Source: Nymphaea colorata (lineage: Eukaryota; Streptophyta; Magnoliopsida; Nymphaeales; Nymphaeaceae). From it: DNA of 22,970 nucleotides. Position 1 is the first letter of the stretch; every line of letters begins with the position of its first letter. This document shows positions 1 to 8,938 of the stretch, piece after piece. Location: NCBI RefSeq assembly GCF_008831285.2, contig NW_022204990.1, positions 1 through 22,970 on the forward strand, read 5' to 3'. Both the position numbers and the translations under genes were made by a program. The notes beneath the pieces were generated by a model. It ran no database searches and had not been told where the DNA came from. It worked only from the letters and a program-made list of their open reading frames with translations.

Positions 1-77
1 ACCCCAACCCCAACCCCAACCCCAACCCCAACCCCAACCCCAACCCCAACCCCAACCCCAACCCCAACCCCAACCCC
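1..77. repeat. Left telomere, CCCCAA repeats
   Basis: Twelve perfect CCCCAA units plus a final CCCC, read 5' to 3' into the chromosome. This is the C-strand of a T2G4 telomere as in Tetrahymena-type ciliates (hypotrichs carry C4A4). The change to unique, T-rich sequence at 78 is abrupt, with no degenerate subtelomeric copies. It marks a true chromosome end produced by new telomere addition in the macronucleus. Confidence 0.98.
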
Positions 78-153
78 TCTTTTTTATTTTCAAATTTTGC
101 TTCAAAAAAATTAAGTCTAGTTAGAGTAAAAATAAAAATAAAATTAACTGCTA

Positions 154-717
154 TCAATCAAAAAATGACCCAACCATATCTCCAATAGCCCCAACAACAG
201 CCAATGGTGGAAAAAACATGGCTCCAACTTTCCCCACCACCCCTGCAACCTTGGCTGCCGTTTTTACTCCATTTTTGACCTTTGTTATCCTGAAACCCTT
301 TCGAGAACTGCTTGCAGAATCGTTTCGATATGTTGGTGGGTCATAGGCAGGGGCAGGAGGATAGTAGACTGGAGATTGATTAGTGAGCACTCGTAGGTCT
401 GACTGCACGAATCCATTCGAATATTTTTCTGAAACTGTGAGGATAAGGCATGGGTATGATGCATGATTCTCAAGGTTCAAATTTCTTCTTACGTTCGTGT
501 ATTCATAGCCTCCCTGCAAGGCTGAAAGCGTAAAACCGGCTAGCCTCTTGGAGATTCCAAAATAGCTCCCATTACTGTATTGTGTGTTGAAAAGTTGAAC
601 AAGGATAGTCCCTGATTGTCTTGAATCCGTGTTGAGTATTTTTTCAATCTCTATCGTTACGGATGAGTAATTTAGATAGTATGATATCCCTCCTCCAAAA
701 CGAATGTAATTAGGCAT
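154..717 (-). CDS. Telomere-proximal beta-rich protein with hydrophobic C-terminus, 187 aa
   Basis: An uninterrupted frame from ATG (715-717) to TGA (154-156), only 77 bp from the telomere. The first ~110 residues alternate hydrophobic and polar residues with a pattern of the type SGTILVQLFNTQYSNGS...GISKRLAGFTLSALQGGYEYTN, followed by a strand like PCLILTVSEKY and then SDLRVL. I read this as similar to a beta-sandwich module seen in many bacterial secreted proteins (a GTL-x-L-x-LW ... G-x-LA ... Y-x-N ... LTEY layout), but that is recognition by eye only. Residues ~115-130 are Pro/Tyr-rich. Residues ~150-187 are Gly/Ala/Val-rich and could form a membrane-inserting or glycine-zipper helix. 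There is no N-terminal signal peptide. Function unknown. Confidence 0.7.
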   Translation of the reverse strand: MPNYIRFGGGISYYLNYSSVTIEIEKILNTDSRQSGTILVQLFNTQYSNGSYFGISKRLAGFTLSALQGGYEYTNVRRNLNLENHASYPCLILTVSEKYSNGFVQSDLRVLTNQSPVYYPPAPAYDPPTYRNDSASSSRKGFRITKVKNGVKTAAKVAGVVGKVGAMFFPPLAVVGAIGDMVGSFFD

Positions 718-751
718 TTATTGTTTAAAGTCTTAGATTTTAATTATAATA

Positions 752-973
752 TCATAACTTTTGACAACACTTATACAAATATTAGGGCACCCTATTATGC
801 ATACGATTTTCTTTCCACTTTTTTCTTTCAAAGACTATTTGTCTATAGTCTAGCATTAAGATGTCGTTATGAAATTTCTTAGCCTTTTCAGTTCTTATCC
901 AGAATAAATTAGTCCGCATCTTTAAATTGACCTTTTGAATGACGATTAATTTGCTACTATTCCAAAAATACAT
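752..973 (-). CDS. Possible small basic protein, 73 aa
   Basis: ATG at 971-973 to TGA at 752-754, with one in-frame TAA read as Gln. The product is rich in Lys, Arg and Asn with two short hydrophobic stretches and no recognisable motif. With TGA as the only stop, frames of this length arise by chance in AT-rich DNA, so the call is weak. It sits in the gap between two better genes on the same strand. Confidence 0.22.
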
Positions 974-1206
974 TTTGATGCGTCAATATCAATTTTTCTA
1001 GCTTCATGATCATATGATCAGGAAGGACCCTTTTAAGAGCGATTTGTAGAGTCTATCGTGATATTTTTCCCCAATAAAAGTGATAGTGGAAGACGTGAAG
1101 TTTCAATTGATCCAAATTTTATTATGAGGTAGTCAAATACTCATCTTTGTATCAAAACAAAACCCCTTTAAACTCAAAAATATTCCATAATTAATATGAT
1201 AAAATA

Positions 1207-2439
1207 TCAGATATCATTTTGAATGCCCGATAAGTTTAGTTTTCCATTTCTGATATCAATTCGCTGTCTCACATCATACTTTTTCTTCATGGATTTTTTG
1301 TTAGAGAAAGGTAAGACCTTTGGAAGAATGTGCTAGTTATTCAGATCGTCCATCAAGTTTTGGCTGCCTTCCTTTTAGTTTTTAGGGAATTATAGTATTA
1401 AATCATCAGATTTGATGTTTGCACTTTTTGATTTTTCACGACTTTAGAAGGAGTTTTGAACTTTAGAGCTGAGATAAGACTCAATTTCTGTATACCTTGA
1501 TGGGAAAATCTTTTCATACATCCAAACAAGCAGTTTTTAGTTCTGCATGAACATCTAAAGTAACCTCAACTTATCAATCATTCGAAACTCCTACCAACTG
1601 GTAATGCTGTTAAGATCCTCAGATTTGTATCCATATACTTTCCTTTGTGCTACTTACTTTCTGATTGTTTAGATACACTCAAGGAACCAGTTTTTTAGCT
1701 CATGGTCCATCCACTCCTGTGACATTTTTTTTATTTTAGAACTCATTTTGCTGCCTTATATTTCTTGCTGCGGCTTGATAGTTGCAATCTTGCTGGGTTT
1801 TCTTGAATTAATTGAGATGTTAAACGTTTACTTTGGTTTAGGAGTTTGAGGGTTTTGGAAGTTTTAGGTGAATTGGTAGGTTTGGATGGTTTGGCCTTTT
1901 GACAGCTGCTTTAGAGTATCTTTATTTGATTCAAGTTCAGTCTTCAAGTGGTTTACTTCTTGTGATATTTCTTTGTTGCGACTCTATTGCATCGCTAACT
2001 GTGCCTATAGATTCTTATTGGCTTTAAGCAGCTCTCTGTTTTATTTTTCAACTATATTTTTTATTTTTTAGAACTATTTAACTTGTGACTTGTGATGCTC
2101 GCACTCTTGGGTCTTCTATTCCAGTTTATCGTACAACTTTAATGCTTATTACCTAAATAAAATGAGCTGTTTTTCAAGATAAACCGCCCGATCGTTCGAT
2201 AGCATCTTCTTCTACTGCTCTTCCGCTTTGAGCTTTATTGAGGTTAGTTCTTATTTCATAGTTTTAATATGGTTTCGATACGCCAATAAGAACTATGCTT
2301 CGTGTTGCTTGATTACCTCGTCTATTTTCTCGTCCATTTCATCGATGGTCTTCAGCATATCTTGATGAACTTGATATACTTCGGCCAGTGCTGAAGAGCT
2401 TTTGCCGGGGGAGGCTTTTTATTTACTTCCAATGTCCAT
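1207..2439 (-). CDS. Coiled-coil protein, 410 aa
   Basis: One intact frame of 411 codons from ATG (2437-2439, product starting MDIGSKQKASPGKSSS) to TGA (1207-1209), containing about 25 TAA/TAG codons read as Gln and no frameshift. Residues ~20-75 are acidic and helical, and ~60-190 form a long charged heptad-type coiled coil (for example VEKQNRELLKANKNLQAQL). Then comes a low-complexity Gln/Pro/Thr linker (~185-235) and a second helical block with WMDHELKNWFLECI and LLVWMYEKIFPSRY (~245-325). The tail is basic. No catalytic motif is present. The composition is typical of cytoskeletal, basal-body or ciliary scaffold proteins, which is inference only. The stop of the neighbouring 226-aa gene lies 148 bp upstream of this start, head to tail. 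Confidence 0.85.
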
Positions 2440-2587
2440 TAAATAACTTTATTTTAATATAAAATCAAACGTAATAGCTATCTTTTTATCTTTAAATAAC
2501 GAAATTTGATATCCGTGGCATTAGATTATCGTTAGATTGAATACAAATGCATTAAATTATTGAATGATAAAGCACAAAAATCATTCT

Positions 2588-3268
2588 TCAGAAATTCAGC
2601 GTTAGTAGTCTTGTAAAAGGCTCAGTATTTGATGCAGTTGGCAAAGTATTTAGCTTAAATTTTTCCTTTAATTTCTTCAATTTAGTCTGAGGGATTTTGG
2701 GTTATTTGTAGTGAATGTATGATGATGCTCTTCTATATAGGTCTTCTGTGGGAAACAGATTCTAGTTGCACAATCTTACGAGGTCATCGTTTGCTATGGC
2801 TGATTAATTTGCAACTTGATCGGTGGTTTAGGGAAGATAACTACAATATTTGTCAACCTTTTTGTTGAATCTATCTAATATTTTGATTCTTCGCTTGCTT
2901 GTTTAGAGTTATTACGTCACTCTCCTTGTCTTCAGCATAATCTTGTTTGCCTTTTAGCGGAAAGACTCTCTTTGAACCAATGACCGACTTTTGTTGTAAA
3001 TTTATTCGGAGCATCCACGATCAAGCGGCGAATCCATTTGACTTTTTGATCGAAAGTTACTCATGCGAGGTCTCCTCGGTTCGGGCGGTCCCAATATAAA
3101 TTCTAAAATGCACTTTGCATCTCTTTGATTCTTCAAAACTCGATAGACTGGGTTCTCATCAGCATTTTTTTCATTAATTTTTATCGATTTTTGTTACTTC
3201 TTCTTTCTCATCATAATATTTTTATGAGTTTTTTCCATGCCATAGGCCACACCATTATTTTTCTTCAT
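2588..3268 (-). CDS. Basic hypothetical protein, 226 aa
   Basis: Intact frame from ATG (3266-3268, MKKNNGVAYGMEK...) to TGA (2588-2590), with about a dozen internal TAA/TAG codons. The product is strongly basic. It has a Lys/Arg cluster near residue 25, a proline-arginine patch around ILGPPEPRRPRMS, and Lys-rich helices at the C-terminus. No domain is recognised and there is no signal peptide or membrane segment. Length alone is not proof with a one-stop code. However, the ATG start, the residue mix and the divergent arrangement with the RING gene across a 224-bp gap make a real gene likely. Confidence 0.65.
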
Positions 3269-3492
3269 CTTTTTTGTTTAAATGATAAATAAAGGAATTA
3301 TAAAACTTGATATAACCAATAAAAGGCGAGCAAATGAGTGGACATATCATGGCAGCACCCCAGGGGCTGAATCTAACAAAAATGTTTCTTACTTATTTCC
3401 AAGCAATTCTGATTTAATCTAATCATACAGGTAATATCTGATAATAGACCATTATAAATTTAATCGATTTCCGGTGAGCTTTATATAATAAT
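3269..3492. promoter_or_regulatory. Bidirectional intergenic promoter region
   Basis: A 224-bp gap separates two divergent starts: the basic 226-aa protein (minus) and the RING protein (plus). It must hold both 5' flanks. A TATATAATAAT tract lies just before the RING ATG. No conserved box can be assigned with confidence. Confidence 0.45.
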
Positions 3493-3918
3493 ATGTCAAG
3501 CGAACATCAACATCAAAGAGAAATCTCACAGTGCTCAATTTGCCTTGAAAAAACAGCTGATGTACATTTACCATAATCTTAGTCTTCAGTCAATGGCTGC
3601 CAACACACCTTCTGCCTTCGATGCATCCGAAAATGGGCCAAGAGTAAAAACACTTGCCCTCTCTGCAGGAAGGAATTTTTGCAAATTCGATCATTGAATA
3701 GAAAATACAAAGTCATACCACCTCCTCCTCCTCAACCTAGACGCAGAATTCCGTCACAACTGCTACATCAAAGAAGAATAGTTTACATCCCCATTATCGT
3801 CAACCAACCACTTTGCTACTATTACAACCCCAATGCAGCCATGCTCATGAATAACACCATAGATATCTCAAGTCTCGGACAGCACTTTGCTATCCCTTCT
3901 TTCTTTATTCCTAATTGA
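3493..3918 (+). CDS. RING-finger (C3HC4) protein, probable E3 ubiquitin ligase, 141 aa
   Basis: Intact frame from ATG (3493) to TGA (3916-3918). A complete RING domain fills residues 14-58: C14-x2-C17, C36-x-H38, x2-C41-x2-C44, and C55-P-L-C58, with the usual hydrophobic and Trp positions (FCLRCIRKWA). RING domains of this type bind two zincs and recruit an E2 for ubiquitin transfer. Two in-frame stops (a TAA and a TAG) fall in the loop between the second and third zinc ligands, so a standard-code reading starts only at a later codon and loses the entire domain. After the RING come five consecutive prolines (~78-82), an Arg-rich stretch and a hydrophobic C-terminus (IVYIPIIV, CYYYNPNAAML) without a clear transmembrane helix. 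Substrate unknown. Confidence 0.93.
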
Positions 3919-4410
3919 TTTTTATACTTTAACAAATTTTTTAAACTCTCTCTGAGCCAATCTTCATGTATTTCACGGTTGGGTTTAGTGTAATTTGCTT
4001 CGCTTTTGTTTTTATCATGTGAGAGTTCTTTAATAATGCCATTCGTTTATTTGATGTTATGATGACCATTGAGATGTAAATTTCAAAATATATCAATTTT
4101 TGATGATTTTTCTTGCTAGCCACGTGATTTTTTTAATATTTTCGCTTTTAGTTTAGGCGTTCTTCTATTTGTCTTACTATTTCTTTTTTTTGAATATCGA
4201 TTAAATCTTATCTTTTTAGAAATAAGGCCTTATTTCCTCCTTTAGACCGAATAAAAATACCAATGCAAGCCTTTGAACAAAAGAAACTCAATTATTTCTC
4301 GAAAAAGTTTAAACGTTCAAAATTCTCTTGAGATTTTCTTATTGAATGGAAATCGTGAAATTCATAATAATACCGCAATCATCGATCAGCTTTTACTTCT
4401 TTTTAGCCAT
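3845..4410 (-). CDS. Doubtful Lys-rich protein, frameshifted, antisense overlap with RING gene tail
   Basis: A reading from ATG (4408-4410, MAKKKQKLIDDCG...) joins a second open frame if one base is added in a T run near 4311-4318. An alternative is a 17-nt GT...AG intron at the same place. The joined product would be ~183 residues and basic, with a helical stretch around IDIQKKEIVRQIEERLNQKR. The TGA (3845-3847) falls inside the 3' end of the RING gene on the other strand. The residue mix is protein-like but there is no recognisable domain. A stop nearer the RING stop cannot be excluded. Confidence 0.33.
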
Positions 4411-4664
4411 ATCAAACTTGTATGCGTTCGTTTATACCTTTTATTTTAATTTAATTCTCAGTTGGCTTCATGTAGCTCACGATATGAGATCATGAAGGAA
4501 TGGTATATAAGGCGCAATCAAGGTATAGTATGAATACTTTATATCACTATCATCCATGAAGACCTATACTAATTTCAACACAAATGCTTATTCAGTAAAA
4601 AAATAAATGAGATTCTCTTTTTGTATTAAGTGGGCTTTTATCAAAAGTCTTTTCAGATATATTT

Positions 4665-4901
4665 TCACTATCTATCACATAGCTGTCTGACTGGTTAGAT
4701 TGTGGAAAGACTCCTTCCTTCTTTGACAGCCTTAAGTATCTCATTTCTTTTTTGGCTGATGCATTGATTCAAGGCCTCCATCTATTGACCGCAACCCATC
4801 GGACTTGGGCGACTCATGCAATTAACTACTCGGCATCCTAGTGGCTTACACAAGTTTCTTGCTATCTAATCGTATCTTAGGGATTATTTTGAAAGTTCCA
4901 T
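4665..4901 (-). CDS. CMC4-like twin CX9C (CHCH) mitochondrial intermembrane-space protein, 78 aa
   Basis: Intact 79-codon frame from ATG (4899-4901) to TGA (4665-4667), with four in-frame TAA/TAG codons. Cysteines fall at 18, 23, 28, 37 and 47. C18-x9-C28 and C37-x9-C47 form two CX9C motifs in helix-turn-helix order (NLCKPLGCRVVNC ... GCGQQMEALNQC). The extra Cys at 23 and the spacing match the CMC4/p8 (MTCP1) group of small CHCH proteins, imported and oxidised by the Mia40 pathway in the mitochondrial intermembrane space. A charged helix (KRNEILKAVKEG) follows. It is invisible to standard-code gene finding because it is short and carries reassigned stops. Confidence 0.75.
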
Positions 4902-5662
4902 TGTTGTAGAGCTCAAAAAAATTAAAATATAGTCAATCGATCTGCTTGCAGCTGATAATTTAATTACGCTTGGATAGGTTAGTATTGAAATTTCGGATCA
5001 TTTTTCATTAAAGTTAATCTTAGAATCTACTTATCTATCCTCCCTCAAAAAAGTACAACTATTAAAAAACAGTTTAAAAGTTCTTTGGGACTCTAGTTGC
5101 CTATTTTGATGAATTTTAATGCTAATTTATTTGGATGGTCTTTTTATGGCTGGAATGATTATAGAAATAAGCTTTTCTTTGGGAAACAAAAAAGAAACTC
5201 ATGAAAAACAAGCCTGGAATGGTTCAAAAAGTTTTCAAACTTTTTAGGCAAAAAAATTAATAAAAAAGACATCAAATTGGCTTTAATTGTATTTTAAACG
5301 CTTTATCTTATGTCAAGCCTTGGGCTTGAGTAAAAAAATAAACTATGATTATCAATATTCAAGTTTTTTAGCATTTTTGTTATGACTATAGCATTTTTCA
5401 CCACTTGCCTAAGCTGTAACAGAAAAATACACAGTTTAAAACTTGGGTATGACTAAAATATAGTCATTTCTTTAATGTTTATGTGTTATTATGCTCAGGA
5501 CCAGTGAGATCTGCCCTTGAAGATTGATCATCCATAAAATATACTGATATATTTATTAATCACTTAGTAAATAAACCTTCATATTGGTTGGTGATAGTAG
5601 ATAAATTGAATTTATAAGCTTCATTCATGATAACTAGCATAGCAAGGCTTTTGCATTGGCAA
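4902..5662. other. Intergenic stretch without a convincing gene
   Basis: About 760 bp between the CMC4-like start (minus) and the TPR start (plus), AT-rich, so it should contain both 5' flanks. An 88-codon plus-strand frame (5119-5385) exists but has no motif and is of the length expected by chance with only TGA as stop. Several short inverted repeats are present, including TCAAGCC/GGCTTGA at 5313-5329, and ATGACTATA near 5382 with its reverse complement near 5460. Confidence 0.5.
5313..5329. repeat. Perfect 7-bp stem with 3-nt loop
   Basis: TCAAGCC-TTG-GGCTTGA can fold into a small hairpin, followed within a few bases by an A run (TAAAAAAATA). It sits in non-coding DNA between divergent genes. 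No RNA-polymerase signal of this type is established for ciliate genes, so its role is unknown. Confidence 0.4.
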
Positions 5663-7085
5663 ATGAGCCCAGAATAAGAGAAAGATTTTGTTGGTGCAGG
5701 TTTACTTTCTCCTTCTATTCTATAAAATACAGGCATATATCCTTCTATTGCAAGATAACAAGAGCGACTCAAAAGCCATAAAAAGAAAATTTAAGTATTT
5801 GAGGATCTAATCGAGCGGAGCCCCAGGTCTACTCATATACTGGTGAAGCTTTGCGAGGCCTATGAAGAAGCTGGTAGACATTAAAAGTCAACTTTTTATT
5901 TCAATAAACTCATCGAGCTGGAGCCTTAAAACCTTTGGCACATCATCAGAAGAAGCCGCTACTTGATAAAGGCTAACAAAAATCGTGAGGCAAAAATTAT
6001 ATTAATTAAAGGCTCGAAAATAAATGCCCCCTTGAGGTATTATGTTTACTGTGAGCTTGGAAAACTATGCATGAACGTGTATGACTTTGATAACGCCGTA
6101 AAATCTTTTGAGAATACGTTGGCATTATGTTATTAAAATGAATAGGCTTTACACAACCTAGCTAGGTTGAACTTTTACATAAGTAATCTAGCCGCATCGA
6201 AGGAGAAAATTGAAAGATGCTTAGACTTAAGTTCTGAAAAAATAGAATACAACTTGTTAAGGACGTTAGTAGTAATGAAGATGTGTATTTTGATCAGACT
6301 TATGAGAAAGTCTCAACAGATTAGATTTAAACATCAAACAATTATGAGTGCCATTTTTATAGTGGACAGATTCACATGCTCCGAAACAACTTCGAAAAGG
6401 CAAGAGACTGTTTCTTAAATATTAAGTTGATGATTGCGAAATGATAGAGTAAAAGTACTCTACTCTCTAGAAGCTAGCGGACTGTCTTCGGAAGACCAAG
6501 TAGTACGAGCTCTCAAATTATTATCTGGAGCAAATCGTACTGAAAGAGAAGCTCTATCGATATTAATGTGACCTAAAGATTGGTATAAATCTTGCAGATT
6601 TGTAGCGATTTTAAGAGGCTTAAAAACTGTTGATTTTAAGGATTCTAAGACAAAACTAGCAAAGTCTTAAAATATATCTAGCTATTTATGGAGCTCTGTG
6701 TGAAGCTCAAGAAGTACTAGCTATGCGTTTAAACGTATTAAAACATGTTTAGCACGCATAATTCAGACTTCAGGCTTTCAAGCTAACTATTTTGCAATTT
6801 GTTCCTATCTTTCCCTCAACCAAAGGAAAAATGCAATAACCGTCTTGAAGATTATCCATGAATCCAGAACTAAAACTTGCAATCGTTCGTGGGAGAAGAT
6901 ATTTATTATAAAGCGATTGAATGTTTCATCGAAACAAAGCTTTTTAAAAGAGCCAAAGTATGTTAGATTTCGTGAGAAATTTGCTTGAAAATTGGGAAGG
7001 CTTTTATGATGAACAGTGGGTGAGCGAAAGAAAGGAAACCGTCCAGGCCATTCAAATGAATTTAGATACGAAAAAGAGATCATGA
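5663..7085 (+). CDS. Tetratricopeptide-repeat (TPR) protein with five frame breaks
   Basis: Begins at ATG 5663 (MSPEQEKDFVGAGLL...) and ends at TGA 7083-7085 (...MNLDTKKRS). Successive TPR helices are readable: HILVKLCEAYEEAGRHQKS, YCELGKLCMNVYDFDNAVKS, ECHFYSGQIHMLRNNFEKAR, YFAICSYLSLNQRKNAIT and IYYKAIECFIETKLFKRA. These show the usual Gly/Ala-8, Tyr/Phe-11 and Ala-20 positions. TPR arrays are protein-binding scaffolds. The reading frame moves five times, near 6252, 6430, 6705, 6865 and 6968. Each move is repaired by one extra base and keeps the TPR periodicity. GT...AG stretches of 14-17 nt occur at most of these places and are an alternative, but they would delete conserved helix residues. 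I recognise no specific orthologue. The gene is either functional with consensus errors or a young pseudogene. Confidence 0.75.
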
Positions 7086-7348
7086 TCTCATTCATAAACA
7101 ATCATCCTCAATTTGGTCGGCAATTGTGCCTCTATATTATCTTTGCTACAGTTTTGAATTTTCATTTTTTATCTATTAATACGTTGCATTTGGGTTCATA
7201 CATGCCATGCTAACCGCTCGGAAGCCTATGATAATTAATCATTGTTCACTTGCAAGCAAATATTAGAGATAAAACAGCCTTTTCTCCTTGGGAAACTTGA
7301 TTGCGTTTAAGGATTAGGCTCTTATTGGATGATTAGATGGATGAATGA

Positions 7349-8314
7349 TCAGTCCTGGATGATGCTCATGCCCTTCAACTCCTTGATCTGTCTGTCCTCC
7401 TCCAGCATAGTATCCATGTCCAGATTGTATCTCTGTCCGCTTGTTGAGAAGTCGACCCAGTAGAACTTCAGTCTGTTGAAGAGCGAGCCAAAGCTGAAGT
7501 CATTTTCCACCTTCAGTTCAAGGTAAAGGATCATCTTGTGGTCGGCCTGGGTGACTTGGAAGACGTTGAACTGGTTGGAGCAGTCCTTGCTCTCACTCGG
7601 GCAAATACTATACTACTGCATGCCTCTTTGGTACCATATTTAGAACCCTGAGTGCTTAAATCCTAAAATGCTCTGAGGAACATGAGGTACTTGGTCAGCA
7701 AAGTGGACGATGCGGTAGGTGTTGGGGATAAAAGTGGTCATGTATTCTGCGAACTTATCATTTCCGACTCTTGGCTGTCCCATGGTGTAGAGCTTGGCAA
7801 CAGTACCATGAACTTTTTGAAGATAGGCAGCTGCCATTACAGCTAAGGCTCCTCCTAAGCTGTGACCGGTAATCATGAACTTGTTCTTTCTGTAGAGTCC
7901 GAGAAGAGACTGAACATGCGCATCCACTTGTGCCTTAACGCTGTTAAATCCTTGATTAAATCCGACATGAACTGAGCATCCATCGCACAGATCATAACTG
8001 GTCCTGGTGGTTTTCAGATTGAGGATCCAGTTAGCTGTATCAACACTGCCTCTGAAGGCGATGACGATGCTCTCATAGTCTGCAGAAAATCCAACATATC
8101 CATAAACACTGTTGGTGTCGTTCTGGACTACCTTCACATTCTCTAATTTGCTGATTTGGCAATACTCGCATGTCCAGCTTTAGATCAGAGGTTGAGATTA
8201 GTACGCGATGGCGGCAAAGTGGGTCATCCTTGAAGCCAGCCTTGTGTTGTAGGGATCTGCAGAGAGCACGCAAGTGGCAAGCACGATCAAGAGAGTGATT
8301 TTCCTTACTATCAT
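7349..8314 (-). CDS. Secreted class 3 (fungal-type) lipase, 321 aa
   Basis: Intact 322-codon frame from ATG (8312-8314) to TGA (7349-7351), with TAA codons at 8198-8200, 8180-8182 and 7640-7642 and a TAG at 7613-7615 read as Gln. The N-terminus (MIVRKITLLIVLATCVLSA) is a classic cleavable signal peptide. The alpha/beta-hydrolase core shows VIAFRGS (oxyanion strand), GHSLGGALA with nucleophile Ser152, the GQPRVGN block, Asp207 in FADQVPHVP, and His221 in GFKHSGF, which is the Ser-Asp-His triad in family order. Paired cysteines (C49, C52, C110, C113) suggest disulfides. Lipase_3 enzymes hydrolyse acylglycerols. In a ciliate it would act in food vacuoles or be secreted. A ~100-residue C-terminal extension follows the His. 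The 260-bp gap upstream (8315-8575) is its promoter region. Confidence 0.95.
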
Positions 8315-8575
8315 GTAATTATAAACCTCAATTTTATTGGTTATTTGAAAAGCCATAAATCTGATCGCTTTATCGAGATGGTTCTTTTTAAAAAATCAAT
8401 ATAAAGGTATAAAGATGTTAGCTATATTAAATGCTTTTGTGGTAAGCTATTATGAAGGAATTCAAGCTTGCACTTTTTCACAGTGCGAAAATAGAATTAA
8501 ATTTAAAAACTAAAAAGAAAGTTGCATTAAATTGGAACAAAAGCACTTTTCTCATATATAAACTAGCTTGGATTG

Positions 8576-8938
8576 TCAATCAGTGTTTACTATTGCACAC
8601 TTTTCTTTAAAAAAACACTTAAAATGATTTTGTGAGATCACGATCAACAGCCGCAAGCATTGCGAGTCGTCCAGAGCCTCCATGAGTTTCCTCCCGTCAA
8701 CGTCAGTGGACCCGTTGCTGTTGTAGTTCACGGCGTTGGCATTACCGTTGGATTCATGGGAAACGATACACCTGCAACAGTTTTGGTTCCATGAGTATTT
8801 AGAGCACCATGGGGAAATGTCAACGTAATATCTGTTTAGGCCACAGTAACAAACTGGGCACCTGCCTGAGGGTAAGTTCCCACCACATGAGTCAGCTAAA
8901 GTAAGGGCAACCAATAGTAGAAAAATAGCAACTTTCAT
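8576..8938 (-). CDS. C-type-lysozyme-like secreted protein, copy 1, internally deleted
   Basis: Open from ATG (8936-8938) to TGA (8576-8578), 120 codons. A signal peptide (MKVAIFLLLVALTLA) is followed by the Cys-rich head found in all three copies (CPVCYCG ... PWCSKYSWNQNCCRCIVSHES) and the start of the lysozyme core (NYNSNGSTDV). The catalytic Glu of the HES motif and the Asp of GSTD are present. The sequence then jumps from GSTDV directly to the last exon's GGNSWRLW...ACGC segment in a shifted frame. Relative to copy 3 about 118 bp are missing, covering GLWQIN, the intron and the CDPNANLNCAIKVY region. Because the junction is out of frame, the annotated tail from ~residue 81 is unrelated sequence. 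The ancestral TGA is still visible at 8644-8646. Likely non-functional or a collapsed assembly. Confidence 0.75.
   Translation of the reverse strand: MKVAIFLLLVALTLADSCGGNLPSGRCPVCYCGLNRYYVDISPWCSKYSWNQNCCRCIVSHESNGNANAVNYNSNGSTDVDGRKLMEALDDSQCLRLLIVISQNHFKCFFKEKCAIVNTD

Noticed and set aside
4592-4850. Second minus-strand frame overlapping the CMC4-like gene with protein-like composition
   Set aside because: It needs a frameshift and lacks any motif, while the CMC4-like frame is intact and has exact twin CX9C spacing.
5313-5329. Hairpin plus A run as a bacterial-type terminator
   Set aside because: The chromosome is eukaryotic and such terminators do not apply; recorded only as a repeat.
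5119-5385. Plus-strand 88-codon frame in the intergenic region
   Set aside because: No motif, and with TGA as the only stop such lengths are expected by chance in DNA of this composition.
5560-5772. Minus-strand frame of 70 codons
   Set aside because: It lies opposite the first exon-like segment of the TPR gene, whose product has clear repeat structure; the minus frame has no motif and no proper ATG.
6805-7101. Minus-strand frame of 98 codons
   Set aside because: Antisense shadow of the TPR gene's C-terminal repeats.
8073-8273. Second minus-strand frame of 66 codons over the lipase
   Set aside because: Out-of-frame shadow; the lipase reads continuously from 8314 through its signal peptide once TAA is read as Gln.
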